DNA of 64,000 nt. Source: Amycolatopsis coloradensis. GTDB lineage: Bacteria; Actinomycetota; Actinomycetes; Mycobacteriales; Pseudonocardiaceae. The notes below the pieces were generated by a model. It saw only the letters and a program-made list of their open reading frames with translations. It ran no database searches and was not told the origin of the DNA. Positions within the stretch are counted from its first letter, which is position 1; the number at the start of each line of letters is the position of its first letter. This document shows, piece by piece, positions 35,287-43,678 of this stretch. The position numbers and the translations under genes are program-made. Location of the stretch: contig NZ_MQUQ01000003.1 of NCBI RefSeq assembly GCF_001953865.1, forward strand, positions 261,917 through 325,916, given 5' to 3'.

Positions 35287-36471
35287 CTAGTTGGCGCAGG
35301 GTCCGGTCGACGTGTTCGCGCTCAGCGACGAAGCCGTGTCCACCACCGGCCGCACCTGCTCCGAGGTCAGCGTGAAGCCCGTCTCGGGATCCTCGACGGC
35401 CGCGCCGAACACGACCCCGATGACCTCGCCGTCGGGGTTGATCATCGGCCCGCCCGAGTTCCCGCTGCGGACCTGCCCGCGCACGGTGAACACGTCCCGC
35501 TGCACGGTGTTGGACTCGTAGATGTCCGGTCCCCGCAGGTTGATCCGGCCGCGCACTCTGGCGGACGTCGCGGTGTACGGGCCGTCGAGCGGGTAGCCGA
35601 GCACGATCGCGTCGTCACCCGCCCGCGCGACCTGCTGTTTGAAGGGGAGCACCGGCGCCTGCAACCGCGGCACCGCGAGCACGGCGACGTCGGCCTCCGG
35701 GTCGAAGTAGACGACGCGTGCCGCGAACTTGCCCGAAGTCGACTCGATGGCGACCTCGTCGGTGCCCGCGACGACGTGCGCGTTCGTCATCACCCGCTGC
35801 GGCGCGATGACGAAACCGCTGCCCTCCAGCGCCCGCGAGCACGAGGTCGCGTTGCCGCGGATCTTCACCACACTGCCGTGCACCTGCTTGACGATCTGCG
35901 TCGCCTGCAACGCGGTGTCCGGCGGGCCGGTGTCCTGGACGTTCGGCTTCTGGAACGGGTCCACAATGGACGGGAAGCCGGACGCGTCGAGCAGTTTCCG
36001 CAGTTCGCTCGGGAAGCCTTGGGCCGCCTCCGGCATGACGTCGTTGACGCCGCCGAGCACGACCGAGCTGTTGATCGACTTCGCCAGTCCCGGCACTCCG
36101 GAGACCGCCGTGAGCGGCGTCGCGATCAGCCACGCGACCACGAACACGACGGCGGCCTGCACCACCGCGCCGAGGGTCTTGTCGACACCGGAAAGCTTGT
36201 CCGGGTTGATTTTCTGCCGCAGTCTCCGCCCGGTCCAGACGCCGAAGGTCTCGCCGAGCGCGACCAGGAACACCACGGTCGCCACCGCGAAGGCGACCTT
36301 CGCCGCCGGGTGTTCGAAGAGTTCGACGACCAGCGGCGCGATCTTGATCCCCGCGAGCGCGCCCAGCACCACCCCGACCAGCGAAGGCAGGGCGATGATC
36401 ACCCCCTGGAACGCGCCGGACACGCCCGCCAGCAGCGCGAGCAGGAGCACCAGTACGTCAACCCAGTTCAC
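35287..36471 (-). CDS. marP: MarP-type membrane serine protease (CvpA domain + trypsin-like)
   Basis: A 394-residue protein with four N-terminal membrane helices forming a CvpA-like domain (~1-170) and a periplasmic trypsin-like protease (~195-390). The triad is visible: His in MTNAHVVAG, Asp in PEADVAVLAV and Ser in VRSGNSGGPMI. Mycobacterial MarP (Rv3671c) protects against acid and cleaves a peptidoglycan hydrolase. The GTG start lies 6 bp after the NUDIX gene, whose last codons supply the AAGGAG ribosome site. It is the last gene of the minus-strand nth-tlpA-nudL-marP operon, in the same order as in mycobacteria. Confidence 0.92.
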   Translation of the reverse strand: MNWVDVLVLLLALLAGVSGAFQGVIIALPSLVGVVLGALAGIKIAPLVVELFEHPAAKVAFAVATVVFLVALGETFGVWTGRRLRQKINPDKLSGVDKTLGAVVQAAVVFVVAWLIATPLTAVSGVPGLAKSINSSVVLGGVNDVMPEAAQGFPSELRKLLDASGFPSIVDPFQKPNVQDTGPPDTALQATQIVKQVHGSVVKIRGNATSCSRALEGSGFVIAPQRVMTNAHVVAGTDEVAIESTSGKFAARVVYFDPEADVAVLAVPRLQAPVLPFKQQVARAGDDAIVLGYPLDGPYTATSARVRGRINLRGPDIYESNTVQRDVFTVRGQVRSGNSGGPMINPDGEVIGVVFGAAVEDPETGFTLTSEQVRPVVDTASSLSANTSTGPCAN

Positions 36472-36477
36472 CGGCGC

Positions 36478-37185
36478 CTACTCCTTCTCCGGCACTTGCC
36501 GCCCGTCGACCCGCGCCTGATGTTCGGCCAACGCTACGTCAAGCTCCCGGACGTCGCCGTGGTCCCAGTCGCGTTCCCAGCCGCCGAGCGACAGCGTCAT
36601 CGCCAGGAGACCGGCCGTGAAGCCCCAGACGAACAGCCCGCCGACGTCGAACGCGGGCCCCTTCCAGTCGAAACCCTCGCGCCTGACCTGGAACCGGTTG
36701 GCCGGGTCGGTCAGTTCGGCGACCGGCACCCGCGCCACCGCCGCCGTCTCGCCGGGGTCGACCGCGTGCACCGGGGACGGCGTCCGCCAGTAGGCGAGCA
36801 CCGGCGTCACGGCGAAGGCGGAAACCGGCACGAACAGTTCGGGAAAGACGGCGACCGGCAGCACGCCGGAAGGCTCGACGCCGGTCTCCTCCTCTGCCTC
36901 GCGCAGCGCGGTGCCGACCGGCCCGTCGTCACCGGGCTCGGCGCCGCCGCCGGGGAAGGAGACCTGGCCCGCGTGCGAGCCGAGCGTGTCGGCGCGGCGC
37001 TGGAGCAGGACGTCCGGCCCCTGCGGGCCCTCGCCGAAGAGCATCAGGACGGACGCGGACCGGTAGCTCGCGTCCGGTGGCACGCTGAACCGGCTGAAGG
37101 CGGCCGCGTCGACGTCCCCGCTGATCTTGACGAGCGGTTGCAGCCAGGCGGGCACGGCCTCCGGGTCCACGAGAGGGCCGGTCAT
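36478..37185 (-). CDS. CoA pyrophosphatase (NUDIX, NudL-like)
   Basis: A 235-residue NUDIX hydrolase that should split CoA or its derivatives into phosphopantetheine and 3',5'-ADP. The NUDIX box GGGAEPGDDGPVGTALREAE continues as EETGVEP, with the upstream UPF0035-like QRRADTLGSHAGQVSFPGG typical of CoA pyrophosphatases. Its start overlaps the TlpA stop by 4 bp, and marP follows after 6 bp. It corresponds to Rv3672c. Confidence 0.88.
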   Translation of the reverse strand: MTGPLVDPEAVPAWLQPLVKISGDVDAAAFSRFSVPPDASYRSASVLMLFGEGPQGPDVLLQRRADTLGSHAGQVSFPGGGAEPGDDGPVGTALREAEEETGVEPSGVLPVAVFPELFVPVSAFAVTPVLAYWRTPSPVHAVDPGETAAVARVPVAELTDPANRFQVRREGFDWKGPAFDVGGLFVWGFTAGLLAMTLSLGGWERDWDHGDVRELDVALAEHQARVDGRQVPEKE

Positions 37186-37778
37186 GGTGTCCCTTCCACT
37201 GCGGCGCGCACCTGTTCAGTGTTCAGGAAGACGCGTGGGTTCTCGATGAGCCGGACGTCTCCCCCCTTCGTGACCAGGTACGTCGCCGGAAGAGAGGGAG
37301 GGACCTTTAGTGCCGTCCGCGCAGGCCCCGACTGTCCGTCTCCGTCGAACACGGACGGCAGCCGGACACCCAGTCCGGCCAGCATCGCCAGCCCGTCGGC
37401 GCCGGAGCTCGCGACCTGGACGAGGAGCACGCGCGCGGCACCGGGCTGCGCGGCGTACTCCTGGAGCAGTGGCAGTTCGGCGCGGCACGGCTGGCACCAC
37501 GACGCCCACAGGTTGACCAGCACGGGGCCGCCGGAAAGCACCTTGGCGAGGTCGACCCGGGAGCCGTCGCCGAGGCATTCGACGTCGACCCCGCGCAGCT
37601 TCGCTACCTCACCCGGTCCGGGCGGCGGACACGCGCTGAGAGCGGCCTTCGCACGGGCGGCCGTGAGATCCCCGGAAGTCTTGACCGGCCCGTCGCCGTC
37701 ACGGGTCGTGAGCAACGCGACGATCAAGGCCACCACCAGCACGGCGGCACCGAGAGCCAGCTTGGTGACTCTGGTCAC
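37182..37778 (-). CDS. TlpA-like membrane-anchored thiol-disulfide oxidoreductase
   Basis: A 198-residue protein with one N-terminal membrane helix (~5-24) and an extracytoplasmic thioredoxin fold. The active-site motif is WASWCQPCR (CxxC), followed by the cis-Pro region near [11 protein letters not shown]. It probably reduces or exchanges disulfides of exported proteins. GTG 37778 overlaps the nth stop by 4 bp. It corresponds to Rv3673c. A second conserved Cys pair (SACPPPG and VECLGDG) may form a structural disulfide. Confidence 0.88.
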   Translation of the reverse strand: MTRVTKLALGAAVLVVALIVALLTTRDGDGPVKTSGDLTAARAKAALSACPPPGPGEVAKLRGVDVECLGDGSRVDLAKVLSGGPVLVNLWASWCQPCRAELPLLQEYAAQPGAARVLLVQVASSGADGLAMLAGLGVRLPSVFDGDGQSGPARTALKVPPSLPATYLVTKGGDVRLIENPRVFLNTEQVRAAVEGTP

Positions 37779-38539
37779 CGGCGCGCCGCCAGGTCCAGGA
37801 TGTGCTCGCGTTCCTCGCCCTTGACCAGTTTCGCGGCCTCTTCGAACCCTGTCGGGCCGATTCCGTACGAGGGGCACATCTTGGCCAGCGGACAGGCGCC
37901 GCAGGCGGGTTTGCGGGCGTGGCAGACGCGGCGGCCGTGGAAGATCGTCCGGTGCGAGAGAAGCGTCCACTCCTTGCGCGGGATCAGCTCGCCGACGGCG
38001 TGCTCGACCTTGACCGGATCCTCATCCTCGGTCCAGCCCCAGCGGCGGACCAGGCGGCCGAAATGGGTGTCGACGGTGATCCCGGGGACCCCGAAGGCGT
38101 CACCGAGCACGACGTTGGCCGTCTTCCGGCCGACACCGGGCAGCGTGACGAGGTCCTTCAGCTTGCCGGGCACCTCGCCGCCGTAGCGCTCCACCAGCGC
38201 GGCACCGAGGCCCATCACCGAGTTCGCCTTGGCACGGAAGAATCCCGTCGACCGGAGGTACTCCTCGAGTTCGGCACGATCGGCACCGGCGTAGTCGGCG
38301 GCGGTTCGATAGCGCGCGAAAAGCGCGGGCGTGACCTGATTCACGCGGACGTCGGTGGTCTGCGCCGAAAGCACGACCGCGACCAGCAGTTCGAGCGGAG
38401 TGGTGAAGTCAAGCTCGCAGTGCGCGTCCGGGAACTCGTCGTCGAGGCAACGCTTCATCCGCCTGGCGCGTCTCACCAATGCGAGCCGGCTTTCACCCTT
38501 GCCCCCCGCTTGGGGGGCATTGGTGAGGGCAGGAGGCAC
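37775..38539 (-). CDS. nth: Endonuclease III
   Basis: A base-excision repair DNA glycosylase/AP lyase that removes oxidised pyrimidines. The helix-hairpin-helix [18 protein letters not shown] contains the catalytic Lys, [13 protein letters not shown] contains the catalytic Asp, and the [4Fe-4S] cluster Cys are spaced C-x6-C-x2-C-x5-C ([17 protein letters not shown]). The frame is open to a GTG at 38539 (254 residues), but no convincing ribosome site precedes it; a start up to 27 codons further in is possible. It is first of the minus-strand operon with tlpA, nudL and marP. Confidence 0.93.
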   Translation of the reverse strand: MPPALTNAPQAGGKGESRLALVRRARRMKRCLDDEFPDAHCELDFTTPLELLVAVVLSAQTTDVRVNQVTPALFARYRTAADYAGADRAELEEYLRSTGFFRAKANSVMGLGAALVERYGGEVPGKLKDLVTLPGVGRKTANVVLGDAFGVPGITVDTHFGRLVRRWGWTEDEDPVKVEHAVGELIPRKEWTLLSHRTIFHGRRVCHARKPACGACPLAKMCPSYGIGPTGFEEAAKLVKGEEREHILDLAARR

Positions 38540-38696
38540 CCCGATAGCCTACGGGCGCCATCGGACGAGCCAGTGGGGAGCACCCGCCGGTCGACGGCCG
38601 ACACGCCAGAGCACCACCTCGGCGCTTCGATCGAGGACGCCATGAGCGAGGATCTGGAGTAATGCACAATTTTTCGGAATTCCCGGGGCAGGGCGC

Positions 38697-38948
38697 ATGA
38701 CCGTCTGGTTCGTCATCCTCGTTCCCTTGGTGATCATGTTCTTCGCGCTGTTCATGGAACGCGTGGAGACCAGGCTCAAGCACGTCGCGGTGCAGGAGAA
38801 CGAAGTCGAGGAGTTCCTCGAGCAGGCGCAGCCCAACGAGGTCCGGGCCCTGTACGGGCACGGAATCGGGCGCGCGCTCGAACTGTTCCGGCTGCGCAGG
38901 CTGGGCGGGAAGGCAGCCAGGCTACGCGCGCGACGCGTGCGGAGTTAG
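38697..38948 (+). CDS. Small single-pass membrane protein
   Basis: An 83-residue protein with one N-terminal membrane helix (VWFVILVPLVIMFFALFM, ~3-20), then an acidic amphipathic segment (ENEVEEFLEQ) and a basic Arg-rich tail. It lies between nth (divergent) and crp, the place of Rv3675 in mycobacteria, which is also a small membrane protein. Function unknown. The start ATG 38697 is preceded by GGGGCAGGG. Confidence 0.68.
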   Translation: MTVWFVILVPLVIMFFALFMERVETRLKHVAVQENEVEEFLEQAQPNEVRALYGHGIGRALELFRLRRLGGKAARLRARRVRS

Positions 38949-39106
38949 GCTCCACGTTCGAGCGAGATCGTTCCCGGCACGGACGCGCCTGCGGCGTGCC
39001 GACGAGCGATCTCGCGCGCACGACCTAGACTGACGCAAAAGTGAGCGGCGACACGGTCCCCGGCAGTGGGGGGTCGACGTCGTATCTCGATGAGGAGGCA
39101 CCCGAG

Positions 39107-39781
39107 GTGGACGAAACCCTGGCCCGAGCGGGCATTTTCCAGGGTGTTGAGCCGGCAGCCGCCGAGGCGCTGGCACAGACCTTGGAATCCGTGGAGTTCC
39201 CTCGCGGGCATGTCATCTTCAACGAGGGTGAACCCGGCGACAAGCTTTACATCATCCAGTCCGGCAAGGTGAAGATCGGCCGCAAGTCACCGGACGGCCG
39301 CGAGAACCTGCTGGGCATCTTCGGCCCGTCCGACATGTTCGGTGAACTGTCCATTTTCGACCCCGGCCCGCGGACGTCCAGCGCGACGACCGTGACCGAG
39401 GTCCGCGCGGTGACGATGGACCGCCCGGCGCTGCGGCAGTGGATCTCCACCCGCCCGGAGATCGCCGAGCAGTTACTGCGCGTGGTCGCCCGCAGGTTGC
39501 GCCGGACGAACAACATGGTCGCCGAGCTGATCTTCACCGACGTCCCCGGCCGTGTGGCGCGCGCGCTGCTGCAGCTCGCGCAGCGGTTCGGCAGCCAGGA
39601 GGCCGGTCTGCTGCGGGTCACCCACGACCTGACGCAGGAAGAGATCGCCCAGTACGTCGGCGCTTCGCGCGAGACCGTCAACAAGGCTCTCGCCGACTTC
39701 GCGCACCGTGGTTGGCTGCGGCTCGAGGGCAAGAGCGTCCTGATCCTGGACCCGGAGCGCCTGGCCCGCCGCGCCCGGTAG
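39107..39781 (+). CDS. crp: Crp/Fnr-family cAMP receptor protein
   Basis: A 224-residue global regulator, the same length as M. tuberculosis CRP (Rv3676) and very close in sequence. The cNMP pocket includes [19 protein letters not shown], and the C-terminal helix-turn-helix is [23 protein letters not shown] 39107 was chosen over GTG 39041 because GAGGAGG lies just upstream and it reproduces the mycobacterial N-terminus ([15 protein letters not shown]). The gene contains a TTA codon (EQLLR), so TTA use is not confined to the secondary-metabolite cluster. Confidence 0.94.
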   Translation: MDETLARAGIFQGVEPAAAEALAQTLESVEFPRGHVIFNEGEPGDKLYIIQSGKVKIGRKSPDGRENLLGIFGPSDMFGELSIFDPGPRTSSATTVTEVRAVTMDRPALRQWISTRPEIAEQLLRVVARRLRRTNNMVAELIFTDVPGRVARALLQLAQRFGSQEAGLLRVTHDLTQEEIAQYVGASRETVNKALADFAHRGWLRLEGKSVLILDPERLARRAR

Positions 39782-39805
39782 GTAACCGACAGCGCACCTC
39801 AGCTG

Positions 39806-39871
39806 CCGCGAGTAGTCCTCTACTTGCGGTAGTTGTGCGTTCAAGTACCGCAACTAGAGGACTACTCGCGG
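39806..39871. repeat. Long intergenic palindrome, family B copy 2
   Basis: Near-perfect inverted repeat 25 bp after the crp stop. The arms of about 29 bp contain AGTCCTCTACTTGCGGTA and its complement with few mismatches. It is related to the palindromes at 2970 and 44527 through the CCTCTA/G-TTGCGGTAGTT core. It probably contributes to crp transcript end or stability. Confidence 0.8.
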
Positions 39872-39879
39872 AGAGACAA

Positions 39880-39923
39880 CGAAGAGCCGGGCGCCACCCC
39901 CGACGTGGCGCACCGGCTCTTCG
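39880..39923 (+). terminator. Second hairpin downstream of crp
   Basis: Inverted repeat with 11-bp perfect arms CGAAGAGCCGG (39880-39890) and CCGGCTCTTCG (39913-39923); the loop contains a further GGCGCC/GGCGC pairing. It follows the family B palindrome, giving tandem hairpins after crp. There is no T-run. Confidence 0.55.
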
Positions 39924-40241
39924 CTGTGCGCGGACCATCCCCCGACGATCCGCGCTCCCCGCCCTCCGGATTCAGGCCCCGACCGTATGCCGGAGGGAGT
40001 TGGAGATTGCGTGCTGTCGTACAACCATCCACGGCCGTCGGCCGTGAACTCAAGTTCTTTCACTCTCAAGGACGCCATCTGCGTCGATTTGTTGCCCCGA
40101 ATGACTCAGATTTGACCGACTGTTACCCAATCGAGACGAACGAGGGGACTCCAGGGCTCGTGGTGCCCGAATTCGGTGGTGACCAAACTTACCGGCCAAG
40201 ATCTGGTACTCGCGTACCAAAGTAGTTCATACTGGTACGCG
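39924..40241. promoter_or_regulatory. Gene-free stretch ending in operator-like repeats before an MFS gene
   Basis: No gene is convincing here. Its last 40 bp hold overlapping palindromes: TGGTAC-N4-GTACCA (40204-40219) and CGCGTACCA (40211-40219) paired with TGGTACGCG (40233-40241), the latter reaching the GTG start of the MFS gene. This arrangement suggests a repressor site that would block the promoter or the translation start. No regulator gene is adjacent. Confidence 0.5.
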
Positions 40242-41515
40242 TGTCCCAGTCTGTGTCCGCTTCCGCCGAGAACCACCGCACCTCCCTCGCCGACTACCGG
40301 GCCGCGCTGACCGCGCCCGGCTCCCGCGGGGCGGTCATCGCGTCCCTGCTCGCGCGCCTGCCGATCGCCATGATCGGCATTTCCGCGCTGCTCTACGTCC
40401 AGCGCGAGACGGGCTCGTTCGCCTCGGCCGGACTGGTGTCGGCCGGGTCGCTGGTCGGCGTCTCCGTCGGCGCGGTCGTGCAAGGGCGGCTCATCGACCG
40501 CTTCGGGCCGACGCGACCACTGTTGACGACGACGGTGCTCTTCGCGCTGGCGATGACCGCGCTGGTGTTCGCGATCGAGGCGCACGCGCCGACACTCGTG
40601 CTGGTCCCGCTCGCCTTCGGCACCGGGATCACCGAGCCGATGGTCGGCTCGGCGTCGCGGGCGCTGTGGACACGGCTCCTGCCGGCCGGGCCGACGCGGA
40701 ACGCCGCGTTCTCGTACGAAGCCATCAGCATGGAGGTCTTCTTCATCCTCGGCCCGGGGTTCGCCGGGCTGCTGATCGCCGCGCCGTGGGCGGGCACCGG
40801 CATCGTGGCCGGCGCGGTGACCATGGTCGCGGGCGCGGTCCTGTTCGCGCTGAACCCGACCGTGCGGGCCTGGGGACCGGCGCCGTCGTCGGGCGGCAAA
40901 CTGCTCGGCGCGCTGGCCAGCCCCGGGATGCGCACCCTCGCGATCGCCGCGCTGGGCTTCGGCGCCGTGATCGGGTTCGTCGAGGTCGCGGTCCCGGCGG
41001 CCGCCGCGGAGGCCGGGAACACCTCGATCGGCGGGCTGCTGCTTTCGGCGTGGTCGGTCAGTTCGGTCGCGTTCGGCGTCGCGTACAGCCTGCGCCCGTG
41101 GCCGCGGCAGATGGGCCTGCGGCTGCCGGTGCTGCTGGCCGGATTCGGCGCGCTGGTGGCGCTGCTCGCGCTGCCGGGGTCGCTTTGGGGCCTCGCGCTC
41201 GCCATGCTCGCCGCGGGCGCGCTCATCACACCGCAGTCGACGACGCACTCGGCGGCCATCGAGATCGCCGCGCCGAAGGGCACGGCGGCCGAGGCGTTCG
41301 GCTGGGTCCTCACCTCGGTGACCCTCGGCCTCGCGTTCGGCCAGTCGATCAGCGGCTACCTCGTCGAGCACGCCGGGTACGAAGCGGCGTTCCTCGCCGC
41401 CGGCGCCGTCGGGTTCGCGCTCGCCGGGGTGGTCTGGCTGCTGCGCGGCACCTTCCGCCCTCGGCCGTCCGGAGCCGTCACCGAAGCCCCCGAACTTGTC
41501 GGTGCCGCCCGCTAG
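40241..41515 (+). CDS. MFS transporter
   Basis: A 424-residue protein with about 12 membrane helices, short loops and a 20-residue cytosolic N-terminus. The first helix region LLARLPIAMIGISALLYV and the loop QGRLIDRFGPTRPLL are like those of the cluster exporter at 12752-13993, so both are one MFS subfamily of unknown substrate (probably drug or metabolite efflux). The GTG start has no strong ribosome site and coincides with an operator-like palindrome. The next gene (DnaN-like) starts 9 bp later, so they are likely one transcript. Both interrupt the otherwise conserved crp-to-MBL block. Confidence 0.82.
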   Translation: MSQSVSASAENHRTSLADYRAALTAPGSRGAVIASLLARLPIAMIGISALLYVQRETGSFASAGLVSAGSLVGVSVGAVVQGRLIDRFGPTRPLLTTTVLFALAMTALVFAIEAHAPTLVLVPLAFGTGITEPMVGSASRALWTRLLPAGPTRNAAFSYEAISMEVFFILGPGFAGLLIAAPWAGTGIVAGAVTMVAGAVLFALNPTVRAWGPAPSSGGKLLGALASPGMRTLAIAALGFGAVIGFVEVAVPAAAAEAGNTSIGGLLLSAWSVSSVAFGVAYSLRPWPRQMGLRLPVLLAGFGALVALLALPGSLWGLALAMLAAGALITPQSTTHSAAIEIAAPKGTAAEAFGWVLTSVTLGLAFGQSISGYLVEHAGYEAAFLAAGAVGFALAGVVWLLRGTFRPRPSGAVTEAPELVGAAR

Positions 41516-41524
41516 CTTGCGGGC

Positions 41525-42589
41525 ATGGACCTGACTGCCGCCACCCGCTCCCTCTCGTCCGCCGTTTCCGCCGCCGCACGGCTGCTCTCGCCCCGCTCCG
41601 GCCTGCTCCTGCGCGCCGGGCGGGACGGCCTGACCGTCGGCGGCAACGACAGCGAACGAGCGGTCCGCCTGACCAGTGACGCCGTCGTCCACACCGACGG
41701 TGAGGTCCTGGTCCCGGCGGGGCCGCTCGCGGAAACGCTGCGCATGCTCGACGACGATCTGGTGCGCCTGGTCGTCGAAGGTTCGAGGCTGGCCGTACGG
41801 GTTGAAGGCGGCCGGTTCGCGCTGCCGTTGCTGAGCCGTGAACTCCAGCTCTCGGAGATGCCACCCAAGGTGTCCGAAGTGGACGGTGCCGCGCTGGTGA
41901 CGGCGTTGCGCACCGTCGCGGGCACGGCGGCCAAGGACGACGCGCTGCCGATGTTCACCGGTGTCCGCGTGCAGAGCTTCAGCCGCGAGCTGCGGCTGAC
42001 CGCGTCCGACCGGTACCGGATGGCCGTGGCCACCTTGCCGCTGCGCTCCGAAGGCGAGCCGATCGACGCGCTGGTCCCGGCGGGCCTGCTGGCCGAGACG
42101 GCGAAGCAGGCGCGCGGCATCGTCGGCCTGCACGGCGATCGCACCCGGTTCGGGCTGAGCTGGGCAGGCGTCACCGTCACCACGGCCGTACTCGACGCGG
42201 GGTTCCTGTCGGAGAAGCTGATCGAATCGTCCACTGTGGACACAACGGTCGAGGTCTCCGCCGACGCGCTGGCCGCCGCCGTGCGCCGGGTCGGCGTCTA
42301 CGCGGACGAGCGCCGGGTGCTGACGCTGGAGGTCGGCGACTCGCACCTGCGGCTGGCCAGCTCCAAGCAGGACACCGGCGAAGCCGAGGAGACGTTGAAG
42401 GCCGAGGTTTCCGGCGGCCGGACGTCACCCTCGTTCCAGGCGCGGTATCTCTTGGACGCGCTGCAAGGGTTCCCCGGGGAGCGGGTGCGGCTCGGCGTCC
42501 AGCCCGGGATGCGGGCCTGCGTCATCCGCGCGGTCGAGCCCGGGGATGTGGACCTGACCTACTACGTGATGCCGATGCTGCCCCGCTGA
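41525..42589 (+). CDS. DNA polymerase III beta-clamp (DnaN) paralogue
   Basis: A 354-residue protein with the three-repeat beta-clamp layout. Strand patterns include GLLLRAGRDGLTVGGND, FTGVRVQSFSRELRLTASDRYRMAV (the clamp's LTATDRYR-type motif) and the C-terminal TYYVMPMLPR, equivalent to the DnaN end YLLMPVR. It is shorter and more divergent than housekeeping DnaN (about 375-400 residues), which is normally near dnaA, not in this region. It follows the MFS gene closely. It could be a specialised clamp for a translesion or repair polymerase, or one giving tolerance to a clamp-binding antibiotic such as griselimycin. No partner polymerase is in the window. Confidence 0.8.
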   Translation: MDLTAATRSLSSAVSAAARLLSPRSGLLLRAGRDGLTVGGNDSERAVRLTSDAVVHTDGEVLVPAGPLAETLRMLDDDLVRLVVEGSRLAVRVEGGRFALPLLSRELQLSEMPPKVSEVDGAALVTALRTVAGTAAKDDALPMFTGVRVQSFSRELRLTASDRYRMAVATLPLRSEGEPIDALVPAGLLAETAKQARGIVGLHGDRTRFGLSWAGVTVTTAVLDAGFLSEKLIESSTVDTTVEVSADALAAAVRRVGVYADERRVLTLEVGDSHLRLASSKQDTGEAEETLKAEVSGGRTSPSFQARYLLDALQGFPGERVRLGVQPGMRACVIRAVEPGDVDLTYYVMPMLPR

Positions 42590-42592
42590 CCC

Positions 42593-42649
42593 GTGTTATG
42601 AACGGACCGTTCATAACAAAATTCGTTATGAACGGTCCGTTCATAACAC
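42593..42649. repeat. Double palindrome, ATGAACGG type (family A-related)
   Basis: Two near-identical 23-bp palindromes (GTTATGAACGGNCCGTTCATAAC type) stand side by side and are also complementary to each other, so a single long hairpin or two short ones can form. It lies between the convergent DnaN-like and mycoredoxin genes. A sister copy is at 57804-57859, also after a plus-strand gene facing a minus-strand gene. Confidence 0.85.
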
Positions 42650-42659
42650 GCAGGCAGGC

Positions 42660-42911
42660 CTAAGCCGAGGCGGCCTTCACCGCGGCCTCGATCTCACCGA
42701 ACGAAGGGTTCACCATCGCCTTCGAGCCCACGAAGACCGTCGGCACGACCTCGTTCCCGTTCGCCACCGAGCGCACCCGCGCGGCCGCGTCCGGGTCCTC
42801 CCAGATGTTGACCCGCTTCACCTTGAAGCCGCTCTTCGACAGCGGCCGCTCCAGCGCGGCACAGAACCCGCATCCGGGGCGCCAGTAGAACTCGACCTCG
42901 ACGTCACTCAT
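42660..42911 (-). CDS. Mycoredoxin / glutaredoxin-like protein
   Basis: An 83-residue glutaredoxin-fold protein with the CxxC site in WRPGCGFCAAL (residues ~11-19) and the cis-Pro region EVVPTVFVGSKAM. Actinobacterial mycoredoxins use mycothiol as electron donor to reduce mixed disulfides. ATG 42911 overlaps the stop of the MBL-fold gene (ATGA), giving a NUDIX-MBL-mycoredoxin operon. Confidence 0.88.
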   Translation of the reverse strand: MSDVEVEFYWRPGCGFCAALERPLSKSGFKVKRVNIWEDPDAAARVRSVANGNEVVPTVFVGSKAMVNPSFGEIEAAVKAASA

Positions 42912-43678
42912 TCGCCGTCCTCCGACCTCAGGTAGTCCAACTGCGCCCGCACACTCCACTCGGCGGGCGCCCACAAAGCCTTGTCGACGTCGGCGTAGAC
43001 GACCTCGACCACTTGGCGCGGAGTGGCGTCCGCGCCGAGCACCTTCAGTGCCGAACGTACCTGGTCCAGCCGTTCTTCCCGGTGCGCCAGGTATTCGCGC
43101 GCCGTGGTGGCCAGATCGGGCAGTTCGGGGCCGTGTCCCGGCAGACCGATGGTGCCGCCGGGCAGCTCGATGAGTTTCCGCAACGAGCGCAGATAGTCGC
43201 CGAGGTCGTGCAGCACGGTCGTCCCGCGGCCGAGGATGGTGTCACCGGTCAGGAGCTGCCCGTCGGACACCAGGCAGATCGAGTCGCCGGTGTGCCCGGG
43301 CGTGTGCAGCACCGACAGCCGAACGCCGCCGGCCTCGATCACCTCACCGTCCACAAGGGACTTACCGCCGATGCACAGCGACTCGTCGAAGGCCCGCACA
43401 GGAGCGCCGACGCGCTCGGCGAACCAGGGTGCGCCCTCGGCGTGGTCGGGGTGGTGGTGGGTCAGGACGATCAGCTCGACGGCGCCGGTTTTCGCCAGCA
43501 GCGTCAGGTGTTCGACGTCCTCGTGGCCGGGGTCGACGACCACGGAACCGGCCGCGCCGGATCCGCGCAGCACCCAGGAATTGGTGCCCTCCAACGTCAT
43601 CGACGACGGATTGCGCTCCAGCAGCACCGAAGCCGTCGGCGTGACCCGGCGCAGCACGCCGTACGCGGGGCCGCTCAC
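42908..43678 (-). CDS. MBL-fold metallo-hydrolase
   Basis: A 256-residue metallo-beta-lactamase-fold hydrolase with the zinc motif LTHHHPDHAEGA (HxHxDH), a later His in LHTPGHTGDSICLV, and LLTGDTILGRGTTVL. It resembles glyoxalase II/LACTB2-like proteins and the mycobacterial Rv3677c. The start GTG 43678 overlaps the NUDIX stop, and its end overlaps the mycoredoxin start. Substrate unknown (thioester or nucleic acid are the options known for relatives). Confidence 0.87.
   Translation of the reverse strand: MSGPAYGVLRRVTPTASVLLERNPSSMTLEGTNSWVLRGSGAAGSVVVDPGHEDVEHLTLLAKTGAVELIVLTHHHPDHAEGAPWFAERVGAPVRAFDESLCIGGKSLVDGEVIEAGGVRLSVLHTPGHTGDSICLVSDGQLLTGDTILGRGTTVLHDLGDYLRSLRKLIELPGGTIGLPGHGPELPDLATTAREYLAHREERLDQVRSALKVLGADATPRQVVEVVYADVDKALWAPAEWSVRAQLDYLRSEDGE

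Noticed and set aside
40106..42346. A 746-codon minus-strand frame across the MFS and DnaN-like genes
   Set aside because: Antisense shadow rich in Arg, Gln, Gly and Asp; both plus-strand genes have clear family features.
42593..42649. CRISPR-like or tandem repeat
   Set aside because: Only two palindromic units without spacers; it is a double hairpin, not an array, and no cas genes are in the window.
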